From the NCBI GenBank assembly GCA_028023455.1, contig JAQFVV010006342.1, positions 1-64,000 on the forward strand: a stretch of DNA of 64,000 bases. Reading direction: 5' to 3'. The position numbers and the translations under genes are program-made. Position 1 is the stretch's first letter; each line of letters begins with the position of its first letter. The notes beneath the pieces were generated by a model. The model saw only the letters and a list, made by a program, of their open reading frames with translations, ran no database searches and was not told where the DNA came from. Shown one piece after another: positions 38,905 through 50,277 of this stretch. The stretch is from Epiperipatus broadwayi (taxonomy: Eukaryota > Onychophora > Udeonychophora > Euonychophora > Peripatidae).

Positions 38905-39345
38905 TTACAAGTTTCCTGAACTATATTCTTTATAAATCAGACTCCCTAAAACTTCACTTCCTTGTTTCCCTAAGTGCAACCCATCTTTACCAAATAACTC
39001 CCCAATAAAAAAATCCCACACATCCACAAACGTAACATCATTTCTCTCACACAATTCTTTCAATCTCTCATTTATAGAACACGCCCTATCTAACATATAC
39101 CTTTTATCAAATCTTGGTAATAATCCAACTATTCCTACTCTTCCTTTAACCATTCTCAAATTACTAATCAGTTCTGTGTACTCACCCATTACTCTTTCTG
39201 ATGACTCTGAAAAATTATTAGTCCCTACCATAACATATACATCTCTATTCCGTTGCTTCTTTACTTTATCTGTAACATCCCTAATTTTAGCTCCTGGCAA
39301 ACATACTCCATCTGTGTGTAAATGATAACAACTTAAAATAAATGA
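38905..39345 (-). pseudogene. CR1 ORF1 remnant: SGNH/GDSL esterase-like domain
   Basis: Counting residues from 39300, block III appears as GTNN (26-29) and block V as DGLH (106-109), which supplies the catalytic Asp and His of SGNH hydrolases. Upstream, still in frame to about 39345, VCLPGAKIRDV precedes them, matching the block after the nucleophile in CR1 ORF1. The Ser-containing GDS block is missing because the element is truncated there. Such esterase domains are known in ORF1 of CR1-group LINEs; their role in retrotransposition is not settled. The frame ends with a natural stop at 38905. Confidence 0.85.
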
Positions 39346-39768
39346 TACTATAACCGTACTTATTAAAATTACGCGAAAATAAATTGTAATGTATTTAAAT
39401 AAATAAAAAAGTGAAGTAGATCTAACATGTATTACTATTTTCTTGTCATATTTTCATATACACATTTCATATCATCATTTATAACTCATTAATTAGTATT
39501 TTAATATCCTTTCATTATGAAAGACATTTTGAGGTTGCTTACATTCCATTTTTTTAAAAAAAAAAATTATAATAATTTTGTTTTTTTGTTCTATGTAAAA
39601 TGTTGAATTTCATATATATATAATGCAGTGCTATATATAATTTTTAATCTTGATTAATGAACCTTAATACTGTTAATAAATATTTTAGTACCCCATTATT
39701 TGCTAGATTATTAATGCAAAATGACCATTTGCATTAACTAATCTATACATATATATATATAATTAATA
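39346..39768. other. A+T-rich spacer
   Basis: TA tracts and a poly-A run; nothing recognised. Confidence 0.5.
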
Positions 39769-40222
39769 AGTGAAATTTTCCAATTTATAATTTTATTCAC
39801 ACAAAAAAGCAGTCAGATGTTAATAAGACAGTAGCCAATGAAAACAATTAATTATTAATGCTTTGTTGCACTTAAAAGAGAATTTCTCTTTTAAGTGCTT
39901 CCCTAGCTGTCATATAAAGATAAAGCAAGACAACAAACATATATAGTATAAGAAATCAAAGTATCTAAACTTTTTCTATTTTTTTATTCTATAACAGACT
40001 GTTCCAACTGTAAATCAGACATTGTAATTTAATAATTTTAATGGATGTGATTGTAAATATTTAATAAGAGGAATTTTTCATTTATAATTTTATCCATAAA
40101 AAACCCATAGGCAGCTAGTTGTTTTTAAGTGTAACGAAGCATTAACAATTAACTATTTTCATTGGCTACTGTCTTATTAACATGTGACTATGCTTTTTTA
40201 TGAATAAAATTAAAAATTCATT
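39769..40222. mobile_element. Hairpin MITE (~450 bp) with ~105 bp inverted arms
   Basis: The left arm begins TGAAATTTTCCAATTTATAA and contains AAGCAGTCAGATGTTAATAAG, ACAGTAGCCAATGAAAA and TTAATGCTTTGTTGCACTTAAAA. The right arm ends with the mirror images of these (TTTTAAGTGTAACGAAGC...TTCATTGGCTACTGTCTTATTAACATG...AATAAAATTAAAAATTCA). A second copy of the terminal block (GGAATTTTTCATTTATAATTTTATCCAT at about 40071) lies inside as a direct repeat. A perfect 15+1+15 palindrome sits at 39868-39898. There is no coding capacity. It lies about 0.4 kb upstream of the truncated LINE end. Confidence 0.75.
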
Positions 40223-40506
40223 TACTAAATATTTATATTAATTATATCCACTCCATTGTCAAAAAAAATGGAATATTTAAACGTCTCATTTATATAATAA
40301 ATTGCATACATTTAAGGGCCCAACTTTTCAACTGCGAAATACGACAGCGCTAAGATTCTGTCAGTGTTCGGCCAGAAGCAATATAAATTTCAAATTTAAA
40401 TTAGTTTACCTTTTCTTAGCACTCATTTGCAATTAATTTATAATGAATAATATATATATAATGTTTAAATACAAGTATATTGTCTATACTGAACTTAATG
40501 TAATTA

Positions 40507-41036
40507 GAAGGGATTTGAACTCAAACTTTCAAGCTCCCTACATCTCTCCACTCCATCTTATACAACCGATACACATGACCACGTACATGTTAAAAAAATA
40601 AATGATCTCCAATATCCGTATTTCGTGCTGAATCAGCATTCATTTCCAGATCATCATCTCCCCCCCATATATAATCCTTGCTAAGCGTATATTAAGAAAG
40701 AAAATCTTCAAACTTTAATGGATAGGCTTCAATCTTCTCTACCTTCCAACTCTTCAGCTATCCATATCATTGAAAATCTGATGACAGAATGCTCAAAGCT
40801 CTTGTTGATGCCAATAAGCCTATCCATTAAAGTTTGAAGATTTGCTATCTTAATATAAAATTAGCACTGATTATATATGTGTGTGGGAGATGATGATCTG
40901 GACTAACTGATGAGTGCTGGTTTAGCATGAAATACGAATATTGGAGATCTTTTTTTGCATATGGGCATGTGCATCAATTGTATGAGATGGAGTGAATAAA
41001 GGAGGGAACTTGAAAGTCTGAGTTCAAATTCCTTCT
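40507..41036. repeat. Large foldback version of the R360 repeat (~530 bp)
   Basis: The left arm (40507-40729) and the right arm (40815-41036) are inverted copies. They run from the B-box-like GAGTTCAAATTCC end through ATTGTATGAGATGGAGTG, CATGAAATACGAATATTGG, GACTAACTGATGAGTGCTGG and ATTAAAGTTTGAAGATT. The ~85 base loop keeps the remaining internal part of the linear repeat (AACTCTTCAGCTATCC, GACAGAATGCTCAAAG). The structure is therefore a full linear repeat plus an inverted extra copy of its distal two thirds. Confidence 0.85.
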
Positions 41037-41045
41037 TATCACATT

Positions 41046-43645
41046 AATTTTAGTATACATAATATAATTGCATTTAAATATTATATATTCATTCTGTATT
41101 TTGCATATCCCTCCATCTGTGTATTTAAATGGACATATTGAAACAGTAAGATTCGTATTCGAATCTTAAGTTTCACCTTTTCTATCGGCTCTCACCCACC
41201 ACTCTATCCTACCCAAATTTAAACTTTTTTTGTATCGAATTGCGTGTGTAGCCATATTAAAAATGTATAAATGTATGTAAAATCCACCATAAACACACAC
41301 ACATTTCGATAACAAATTTAAAGCAATAGATAAAAATAATTAATGTAATTTGTACTTTTTTTAGTATATAAAAATATATAATTTTAACCATTTATTTTAA
41401 ATTATAAAGTTCGTTATTTATTGCTTTGTTTAAATTTCTTATTTAATAATAATTTTAGAAAATTGATCATAATCTAATTAAAAGTAAAAATAATCGTATG
41501 TTCCCTTTTGTATTTGAAATTTTAAAAGTAACGGTTGATGAGAGATAGTAGTTTAATTAAAAAAAAAAAAAAGCCCTAAAATCTAATTACCAAAAATGTA
41601 AATGTAAAATTAAATGTGAACAATAGTAAAACAGCTTTCTATATAAATTAAACGTATAAGAATGTATTGATTATCCTCAGGGCAAATGATTGAATCCAAA
41701 AATAAAATATTTCAAAAGTTAAAAGATAAGATCTAGAAAGGAGGACATTTTGGACTTTCTCAGAACTTTCAGTTGAACTTTAGCTGTGCTCTCGATCAGT
41801 TGAGAGTCTCCAAATATATATATATATATATTGATTTACTTGCCACAGTATGTGTGAGTAGAAAGTGCCAAAGTCTATTCTCCCCAGAGATGGTCGATTA
41901 TTTGCCGCGAGCCTACGCCCATTGCCCTCCATAAAGTCAACCACGAAGATCTGCTGCCTAAACATTTGGAAAGCTGCTGCTAATATTCAAATAACTAAAT
42001 CATCTAAATGCTTGAAAGAACTGCTACTGCTGGAATCATGAACAATTTGCTATTGACCACTGATTCGGAAAACTTCTCATAAAACAGGTACCTGTACTAC
42101 CCAAGTTCTAGAGTACTCGACTAATATCATACTATAGCTCATTCTTTATATAACTTATAAATTGTAAAATTCTCATTTGTAAAACTATAAATTTAATAAT
42201 TAATTTATTATGTAAATTTCATTAGTAATCTAGCTTACCTAATTCTATCTTTCTTGGGTACGTATTTCTAAATTTTACATTTATATTATTTAATTATAGC
42301 ATGCTCATAATTTTCTTGGTATAAATCTATGATTGCTTGAAACAGTGGATGCATGTCAAATCTTCATTAATATTTACTTCCATAAATAACTTAATATTTT
42401 CATATAAATCGACACACATTCAATGCTTCATTTATTGTAATGCAGGGGTCTACTGCTTAGCAGCAAATGGCTGATGTCTTAGTTATAATACTCACCCAGT
42501 TTACATATTGTTTTATATTTTATTAAATTTTAATTAATAATTCCATAAATTGCATTTCTTTGAGAGTCACAAACGTTCTTTATTAAATGTTGATAATGTA
42601 GGGCCAAGTTATAAAATATATTTAAATCTTAACAGAATCATCTGTACGTTACACATGTGTTACATTTAGAGACACGATGACCCATTACAAGCCTTGAATA
42701 CTTCGGATTCTTTAGGATTGAAATTAATCTGTCACCCTACACAAGTGGACATAATAAATGCTCCTGTAGGGCTTGATGAAAGTCACACAGCCAGCAGGCA
42801 ATCATGGCATGAACCACTCACCCCTGGTTATGCTTATGTGATACCTTACCTCTTTGGGCCTACGGCAAATGCCAGCCCGTCATTCTAAACTCATTCACAG
42901 CTTTGCAGTTTTAATATACTGCCACTTCCTATCGCCTTTCTAGACTACCATGTGTTTCTTTTATTAACTTTATTATTCTATGTATAACTCCATCCCTGCA
43001 TTAGTGACACAATTCACTCTCAAATAAATGTTTGCCCCTAGTTATTAGTAAATATCTTTAAATAAATAAATATATGTCTGCCACTACTATTATAAATCTT
43101 ACTTTAGACTCTTGTATTGCAAAGTATAAATCCCTAAAGGCATGCCCTAGAAATACTTGCTCGAGAATTTAGGCTGCTGGATTACGTCAGCTATATAAAT
43201 AAATGTATCTCTTTAATGTCTAACAGTATCGGAAAATCCTGCTACTGATATCTTAAATCTTACCAAATATTATTAGTCAAATAATTTATTATTAAAATGT
43301 TTTAAATAAATAATTTCAAACTATACGTCTGCTGTCACATCTTTATTTATTCAATACCCATTCAATACATTTCCTCGATTCTTTAAAAATAAATGTTTAA
43401 TATTAATATTATTATTATTGGCTAACTCAAAATAAAATTCTTGATTCTCTTGCATTTCCCTGACCCCCGTGCCTAAAGAAGTATTTACTAGCATAGCATC
43501 AGATGCATTGTTTCATAGATTGTATTGTGGAACCGATAAACTATGTTCGAACTCAATACTACTGGTGGCTTCGCTATCTAGATGGTGCTGCAGTTCTGTG
43601 TGGTGGTCGAATTCTGCACTATGTTAATGAATCACACATTTCTGA
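41046..43645. other. Mixed A+T-rich stretch; two less A+T-rich islands, no recognised gene
   Basis: Islands at about 41.74-42.11 and 42.64-42.96 kb are distinctly less A+T-rich than their surroundings. They hold short frames (61 codons minus, 64 codons plus) with ordinary-looking amino-acid content, but I recognise no family and no splice structure. A third frame at 43503-43745 (80 codons plus) partly overlaps the R1900 repeat. They may be repeat fragments or unrecognised exons. Confidence 0.4.
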
Positions 43646-45250
43646 CTGTTACAGTATTGAGGTCCTATGCATTATAACGGCACCACCAGGCCATTTGAAC
43701 CTGGAAAATCTATATAGTAGACAGATACACACTGTTAAGATCTAACTTTTACATATATATGGTTTATTCCGACTGTCAGCCCATGCCACTAGCTCAGGGA
43801 ATAGCAGAGATTTATAATACATAATTTTATTTAAAATATATCTTCAATATTAAAAAATTACAAGCCACTGCCAGTAATAACACACACAAAACATTTATTA
43901 ATGCATATATATAAACATTTAAAATTTGAGGAATAAAATTTATTATTTTAGATTGGTTATTAATTTTTAAATTTAAATTATTAAGAAAGTCTGCACAGAT
44001 GGACATTTTATAAAAGTTTGTTTATAATGTTGAGTATAGATAGGCTACATAGATTACTCAGTTAAAAACATTTCAAAATACACATAAACGATCAAAATAT
44101 AAAGTCATTGATGGAATTGCATAGGTAAATTTACAAGAAACCCAATGGCATTCATCATAAGATGCTGCATTGAAACCAATAACTTAAAAAACATTCGAAT
44201 AAATAGATTTTTAGATACTCAACATGCGGTATCATATTTACCGAATATCTACATATTTTAATCAAATATGAAAATAAAAACATAATTAAACATTAACGAA
44301 TCTATGCAGTCATCTATACCCAACTTAAATTAACTTCATTTAAATAATTTAGTCAATAAATATTTGAAAAAAAAAATGGAAATGATTAGGTCAGCAAACT
44401 CAAAATATTTAAAATTAAACATCAATAATTGATTTTGAAATCTTAAGTCAGATTAAAGTCCATTTTAAAAATTAGGTTTAGCTTGTCAAATCATGATGAA
44501 AGTTCTTACTTACTTTAAAAAAATTGTATAGTTCATACTTTACAGTAGAAGAGCTCATGATTACTTGGGCCAATTCCCATGAAGACTTTATTAATGGAAG
44601 ACTGGTCTGTTGTTCATACCATAGTTCTCAATCCGGAGGCTGCCTTGGCTGGTTCCATTCTGGTACTACTTAATTGCAGTACCCATATGATTCAGGGTCT
44701 GCAACAGTACCATTCATAATTCAACAGTCATTTCATTTGAAATAAGTGAGAGAGTGTGACAACTGCGTCTTATCACACCTCTCAAAAAAAAATCAAGCTG
44801 GAACTGTTTTAATTTGAATATTTTTTCCTTTTATACCAATCGTCTGGATTCACTGAACAATGGTTTTCTGTTCCAAATTTTCATTATGGTCTGAGTGTTC
44901 GTTGCTGCTTCTATTGGACATCTAATTTTTTTTGTTCTCTTATCTATATCTTTCATCTGACTTTTTTTATATAAGAGTCCCAAGGGCTAGTTTGCTTTTC
45001 ATTTAATTTATAAGACAATCATTTCCATTTACAAAAATATTTTATCTTTAGATCTTGTACTTTTTTTTATAAAAAAGTATGTTCAAATACTTTAAAAAAA
45101 AAAAAAAAATACTTTTAACGTTTTGCATCTGTGCGAATATATATACATTTAACAACTCTTTAATTTTTTAGGTTTTAGTTTTTATTTATAAACTTAACTT
45201 TTTATTTTAATCTTAAATTAATATAAAGGCATATTATATACCATTACAAC
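43646..45250 (+). repeat. Long non-coding dispersed repeat (family R1900), copy 2
   Basis: This is the partner of 21474-23386 and shares its order of blocks. It starts ACTGTTACAG.ATT..GGTCCTATGCAT and ends ATATACCATTACA. It is shorter through internal deletions and well diverged, so the family is old. There is no conserved reading frame. Confidence 0.65.
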
Positions 45251-45615
45251 ATGAAGAGTCAGATTCCACAAAGTCAAGATAGGTATGACAATAATATTAG
45301 CATCAACAATGGCTTTGAGCATTCCATCATCAGATTTTCAATGATATGGATAGCTGAAGAGTTGGAGGGTGGAGAAGATTGAAGCCTATCCATTAAAGTT
45401 TGAAGAATTGCTATCAACATAAACTGAGCACTGATTATATATGTGTGGGGGAGATGGTGATATGGACCAACTGATGAATGCTAGTTCAGCATGAAATATG
45501 TATGTTGGAAATCATTTATCTTTTTTACATGCATGTGGTCATGTGCATTAGTTGTATAAGATGGAGTTGATAGATATAAGAAGCTTGAAAGTCTAAGTTC
45601 AAATTCCTTCTAAGT
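45251..45615 (+). repeat. R360 repeat, linear copy
   Basis: This is the best linear example in the window. It starts AAGAGTCAGATT, passes TGGCTTTGAGCATTCCATCATCAG, GGATAGCTGAAGAGTTGGAG, CCTATCCATTAAAGTTTGAAG, TGTGGGGGAGATGGTGATATGGACC, AACTGATGAATGCTAGTTCAGC and AGTTGTATAAGATGGAGT, and ends AGTTCAAATTCCTTCTAA before a TA microsatellite (45614-45638). It abuts the end of the R1900 copy. The 3' terminal TTCAAATTCC resembles a Pol III B box, but no A box of tRNA spacing precedes it. Confidence 0.75.
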
Positions 45616-47174
45616 ATATATATATATATATATATATAAGAGCTATGATTATGGCCCTCAGCACCAAAAGTGTACTTAGTCAAATAAATAATTGATGAAA
45701 GAAGAATATCCCACTTTACCAGGCATACTAACATACATATGTAAAGATAAACAATAATGTGAAAATAAAAACTATATATATATTAATCTAGTAAGATTTC
45801 AAATAAGAATAAAACCATTAAAATCCATATCTAAACACAGCATCATTTATATATAGTCTAGTTTTAAATTTCACTGTAGAATCTATTTCCAACTCAATTT
45901 CAAACTCAGGCAAGCGAAAAATTTTAAATCAAGTATTTATAATGTAATAAATGTGGTATCATTTTCCAATACTATATGCAATTTTTGATCTTCCCTGATA
46001 AAACAATACTAGAAGCTCGGTAATTGCAGAATGATTATATATATATATATAAATGAACAGTTAGATCAATTTACACATGTAAATATGCTAATATCTAGGG
46101 TAATCAGAGACTAGTTTGATATATGTTATATACATATAAATATGGTAATATATATTGTTAATATTCATTGTAATTGTGCTTTGAGAAGGATACACAGCAT
46201 CAAAAACTTGGCTCAGCAAAGTGACAAATATTGTTTTGTATCAATGTTTTATTACCATAATAGTTGACAAATCCTCTAAATATTCTGATAGAATATATTT
46301 TATTATATATATATATATATGGTATTTATGTATTAGTCTGGCGGTTAAATTTTAGTCTTCACGAAAATCATTATGATTACCCATGATTCCTAAATATTTG
46401 ATAGTATATTTTATTTAATTAATTAATCAAATGAATTTAACTTTTAAAGGTAAGTTGTTGAAGATCTCTAGAATATTTTATCTCTACTATACATTCTCAA
46501 TTAATTTTTCACTATCACTTATCTTAAAGATGGCCATTTTCTGCCACGGAAATAAATTGGCATTAATACAGAAAGTGGAATTATTATTTACAAGTTTGTT
46601 AAAAATGATTCTTTAAATCTTTAAAAATTAAATTTATTTACTTGATTAAATAAAACGTAGTATCAAATATTTAGCAATTATAAATAATCATAATAATTTT
46701 AATAAAGTCAAAAATTTCACCGCCGGATTAATGCGTAAGTATCATATATACATACTATTGTAAAAGTTTGTTTAAATTAAAAATAAATATATATCTTTAA
46801 TTAAATCAAACATTTAAATTTATATTTTAGGAATTCTAAATAGAATTCATACAATCATAATTACTAAATTTTACATTGGAGAAGTCATGGAATAATCCAA
46901 ATTGTACGGCAAAAATTTCATTAAATATTTGGAAATTGATTTATATCTGTGTAAAAAAATTTCTCATACTATTTGTATGAAATTAGAGTTAATACATTCA
47001 TTATATAGACAGTATATATTGTAACATAAATTTTTGGGAGTGGCACTGGGTAAAAAAAAGGGTAAATAATATATAAGTTATCTGGAGTGAATGATTGTGT
47101 TTTTGCACTGGATATTCCACTAGCAAGAACTAAGTGACTCATTTATAAATTAATTCATTGGGTGCCTTATCATT
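45616..47174. other. A+T-rich stretch with TA microsatellites
   Basis: TA tracts at 45614-45638, about 46037-46052 and about 46303-46321. No gene recognised. Confidence 0.5.
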
Positions 47175-47257
47175 ACTTCAGTTTGTTAGTAAACAGGCAA
47201 AAACTCTCCATATAGTAGTGCCACCTTGTGCTAACCAGAGTAATCACTTCAGTTTGT
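47175..47257 (+). mobile_element. Solo end of the GGCAAAACTC MITE between 12 bp direct repeats
   Basis: ACTTCAGTTTGT occurs at 47175-47186 and again, exactly, at 47246-47257. The 59 bases between them are TAGTAAACAGGCAAAAACTC...TAGTAGTGCCACCTTGTGC..ACCAGAGTAATC, that is, one terminal arm of the MITE without its inverted partner. This may be a single-ended insertion with target duplication, or a MITE that lost an arm by deletion. Confidence 0.65.
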
Positions 47258-47789
47258 CAGAGTATATTTGTTCTTTTTTATTAGATAAATAACGAAGCAA
47301 TCCCCTTATCATCAATTTCATTAATATATATCCTAATAGTAGGCCAGTAAAAACAAAAGTCTAATATATTTAATAACAAATAATAGAACAGATAGACTCT
47401 AATAAGAATTCTGATACACTAAATATAATTAAGAGATAGATGATAATTGATAAGGACTAATATATGAAATAATCCCAATCAATTCTAGTAAGATTATTAT
47501 AAAATATTGGAAATTTTCAATAATATTATAACTATCCTTTTATTATTATTCAGTACCATATTTTTATTTTATTTTAAATAATGTAAATATCAATTTTAAA
47601 TATCTGACTCAAATATAGGCATGAAATTTGGGTTTATATATAAATCATTGAATATTATACAAAGTTATGACAATCTTATACATTTTTGAAAAATAAAAAC
47701 TTTTTAGATTGTATTATGTATTAGTTATCTGCATGTTTAAAGTTTCAAAGATCTCCTAAGAAAGTTTCCATCTATCAAAATAGAAAATC
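47258..47789. other. A+T-rich spacer
   Basis: Nothing recognised. Confidence 0.5.
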
Positions 47790-49760
47790 CCTTTGCTGAA
47801 GTAGATTGCTAACATTTCAGTGAAATCACAATTATCTTTATCAGGCTAATATTGTAACAAAGAACCATTATGGTTCAAGTAATAATGGGATTGCAATTGC
47901 CATGAATTAAAGAATGTTTATTTATATTAGATAGTTGTCCAATCAGAAAAGGAGATAAACTAGCAAACCTTTTTGCTCATCATCTGATTTATTAAAAATG
48001 ATTTTAGAAGAAATAAATAAAATAATGGGCTTACAAAAAGGTGAAATACTTTGTATTTCATCACATTTATTTAAACTGTTCAGCCGTTTAAAATTTCATT
48101 AGATTTTCTTAGTTCTCAAATCTTTTTTCCCTAAAGTAGCTAGTATTGTAATGTTATCAAAAGTGTGACTAAAAAGTGGACATAATCAACTTTTGATTGA
48201 AGACATTTTTATGCTTTTTAACTCTGATACCAATACATGTATTTGACTGATCAACATAGCTTCTTGGTCACTATGAATATGAAATTTCATAGACACCTTT
48301 ATGCTCTAAAAGTGTTTGATCTTTAAGCTTATGGAAAAAGTCACCAAATTTTTTCTAGAGTCAAAAATGTCTTAATGTTGAAATTAGACACTCATTTACT
48401 AATCTTATCAGTGATCTCTTTAATATAAGATAAAACAACTTTATAATCAGGTGAAAAATTATGAACTTAACTTTATCTTTCTTTCTTCTTGGTATCAATA
48501 GGCTTTATATATAATGTTTTTTTGTAACCATTACAGAATAGAGTATTTTTGTTTAGTGCTATTATTTGGGCAAGATTATTCTTAACAGATAAATTGCATT
48601 CTCTCATTGAAAAACATATTGCTACAGAAAATATATGAGCATGATGATGATAAGAATTGAGATACCTATTTATATAGGTGGATTTTTTATAAACAGATAT
48701 TGACAAAGTCATCAGATTTTCTAGCAATTAAAACATCTAGAAAAGAAAGCATTAACATCCATATGTCCGAGTCAAATGGAAGGTTTCTTACTAGCAGCAT
48801 TCAATGCTTGATGGTCAGCAATTATTTATAAGGGGATCAGCAATTATACATCATAGGGGAGAGCCCATAGAAAACCCTTTTACTTATTTATATCTTTGAA
48901 AACCATAAATAAAAGTATTTTCATGGCAATGTTTTGCCAATGGAATAATAAAACCAAGTAAATTATTGTATTGAAATATTATAAATAAAAGTCTCTTCAA
49001 CAGAAATAATGGAAAACAAAGAAGAGACATCAAAACTAACCATAAATCACTTTGGTAGGCTTAAATTTTTAATCATAGAAATAAAATGAGCTGAATTTCT
49101 ATTTGTAGATGGAATGTTATATGTCAATGGTGGCAAACATTGGACTAAAAATCCAGCCAAAGAATGTGTGAGATAACCTATAGCTCCCACAATAAGTCTC
49201 AATGATAACTCAAGTTTATGAATTTTAGGTAGGCCATAAAATTTAGGTTATAATGAAGAGTTTTCTCTGGAAGAATTTTTAATTTTTATATCTTCATATA
49301 AGAAGTTTTGTTGCGTTCTCTAATTATGTCAGACGATCTCTAACAATCTTTTTATAAGTGTCATCATTTAGTAAATTTAAAATTTTATTCTTATAATCTA
49401 AATGACCAAGTACAACAGCCAAATTTCCTTTAGTTGCTGACAGCATAATAATAGAATCATCTCTTTTTTAAATTATGAAACACAACAAATTCTCCTCTAC
49501 ATAAATTATTTTTGGAGGCTTTAAAACATCACAAATTTAACAACATTGGCAAAGCATAAATTTATATTTTTTAAAGAAGATTTCATGTTACAAAGAATAT
49601 TTTTAACTAGAATACAGTTTGGAGCCAGTACATAATTAAAGCCTTTCTCCAATAAGGGAAACTTCATTTGAAAAAAAAAATAAGTTGGTGATTAAATACA
49701 TTTTTGGTAACTCGTAAGCCAATCAGAATTATATTTAATAGAATATTTTTACTTTTTCAC
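47790..49760 (-). mobile_element. Penelope-like retroelement, decayed, RT plus GIY-YIG endonuclease
   Basis: On the minus strand, high to low coordinate, the peptide traces follow the Penelope-like order. LEKGFNYV comes first (about 49.64 kb), then SATKGNLAVVLGHLDYKNK (about 49.43 kb, cf. PADKGNA.VV). PKFYGLPKIHK (about 49.24 kb), LRLIVGAIGY and LAGFLVQCLPPL come next. Motif A follows as VSFDVSSLF (about 49.03 kb), motif B as MGSPL (about 48.86 kb) and the C-terminal FLDVLIARK...STYINRYLNS block. Last are the GIY-YIG endonuclease GVYEISYS...SYVDQSN...R.KKH (48190-48298) and a 3' region with CCTGATAAAGATAATTG...GAAATGTTAGC, seen at ends of these elements. Many stops and frameshifts make it non-functional. 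Penelope-like elements are a retroelement class distinct from LINEs and LTR elements. Confidence 0.88.
48473..48727 (-). pseudogene. Penelope-like RT C-terminal segment
   Basis: This is the longest open piece of the element (84 codons). VYKKSTYINRYLNSYHHH corresponds to the (V)YRKPTHTDRYL-SHH block that follows the catalytic palm in Penelope-like polymerases. Near the end, ALNKNTLFCNGYKK matches the L..NGY region before the endonuclease. The catalytic YVDD-type motif C expected upstream is not visible in any frame near 48.75-48.85 kb, suggesting deletion. Confidence 0.75.
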
Positions 49761-50277
49761 CAACAGTAAAGCTAGTTTATTTTTTTGTTTAAAAGTTTTA
49801 AATTGTTAATCTGTGGCAGTTCGTAAATATATAATATTATTGAAAATAGATTACAAAACTGGAAGAATAATATTACCCAATGTTATATTTAGACCTTAAC
49901 AAAAAACAATCAATATAATATAAGGTTTTCCTGATATCTTGTATAAAGGAAATCATAATTTTTTTGATTAGCAATCTGTAGATCGCTGTTCAATTTATAA
50001 GAACGGGAATGAAATTGCTACATGACACATTTTGGAATTACTTCTTGATCTCTATAACTGATTAAGAATTTGAGATTACAACAACAATTTAGCCCTCTAA
50101 TACCAGATTTTTTTGAAAGCTTTTAAACGAAGACATATTCTTGACCCATAGAGGATGATAATATTATAAGGAAAATTTTTACAATTGTAAGATGAAAATA
50201 AAAGCTTTTTTTGAATCATATCATATATTAGTCTTCTGCATAGAGAAATTATTTCTGTCCAGAGTACTATGAAGATC
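49761..50277. other. Junction region between two Penelope-like copies
   Basis: No polymerase motif was recognised here on either strand. It probably contains the 5' regions or deletion scars of the two oppositely oriented copies. The 63-codon minus-strand frame at 50097-50288 overlaps the start of the plus copy and is a shadow. Confidence 0.4.

Larger units (their letters stand above)
35150..39345 (-). mobile_element. CR1-type non-LTR retrotransposon, 5'-truncated, nearly intact
   Basis: The element reads on the minus strand. In order it has an SGNH/esterase-bearing ORF1 remnant (38905-39345), then an ORF2 with apurinic-type endonuclease, reverse transcriptase and a C-terminal CCHC finger (38903 down to 35381). 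A ~230 bp 3' region ends near an AAT-repeat tail (35145-35160). An esterase-type ORF1 is known in the CR1/L2 group of LINEs, which supports the clade call. The 5' end stops inside the esterase domain, as expected from incomplete reverse transcription. Few lesions are present: a frameshift near 38,510, an in-frame TGA at 37132-37134, a frameshift near 36,055 and a 72 bp tandem duplication. The copy is therefore relatively young. The precise ends need alignment to other copies. Confidence 0.9.

Noticed and set aside
42694-42888. 64-codon plus-strand frame in a less A+T-rich island
   Set aside because: The peptide looks ordinary, but I recognise no family and see no start context or splice sites that support a gene.
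43503-43745. 80-codon plus-strand frame
   Set aside because: It overlaps the R1900 repeat and the frame is not kept in the other repeat copy.
45580-45615. B-box-like AGTTCAAATTCC at the end of R360 repeats as proof of a tRNA-derived SINE
   Set aside because: No A box with tRNA spacing precedes it, and the B box lies at the far end of the repeat rather than in a 5' head.
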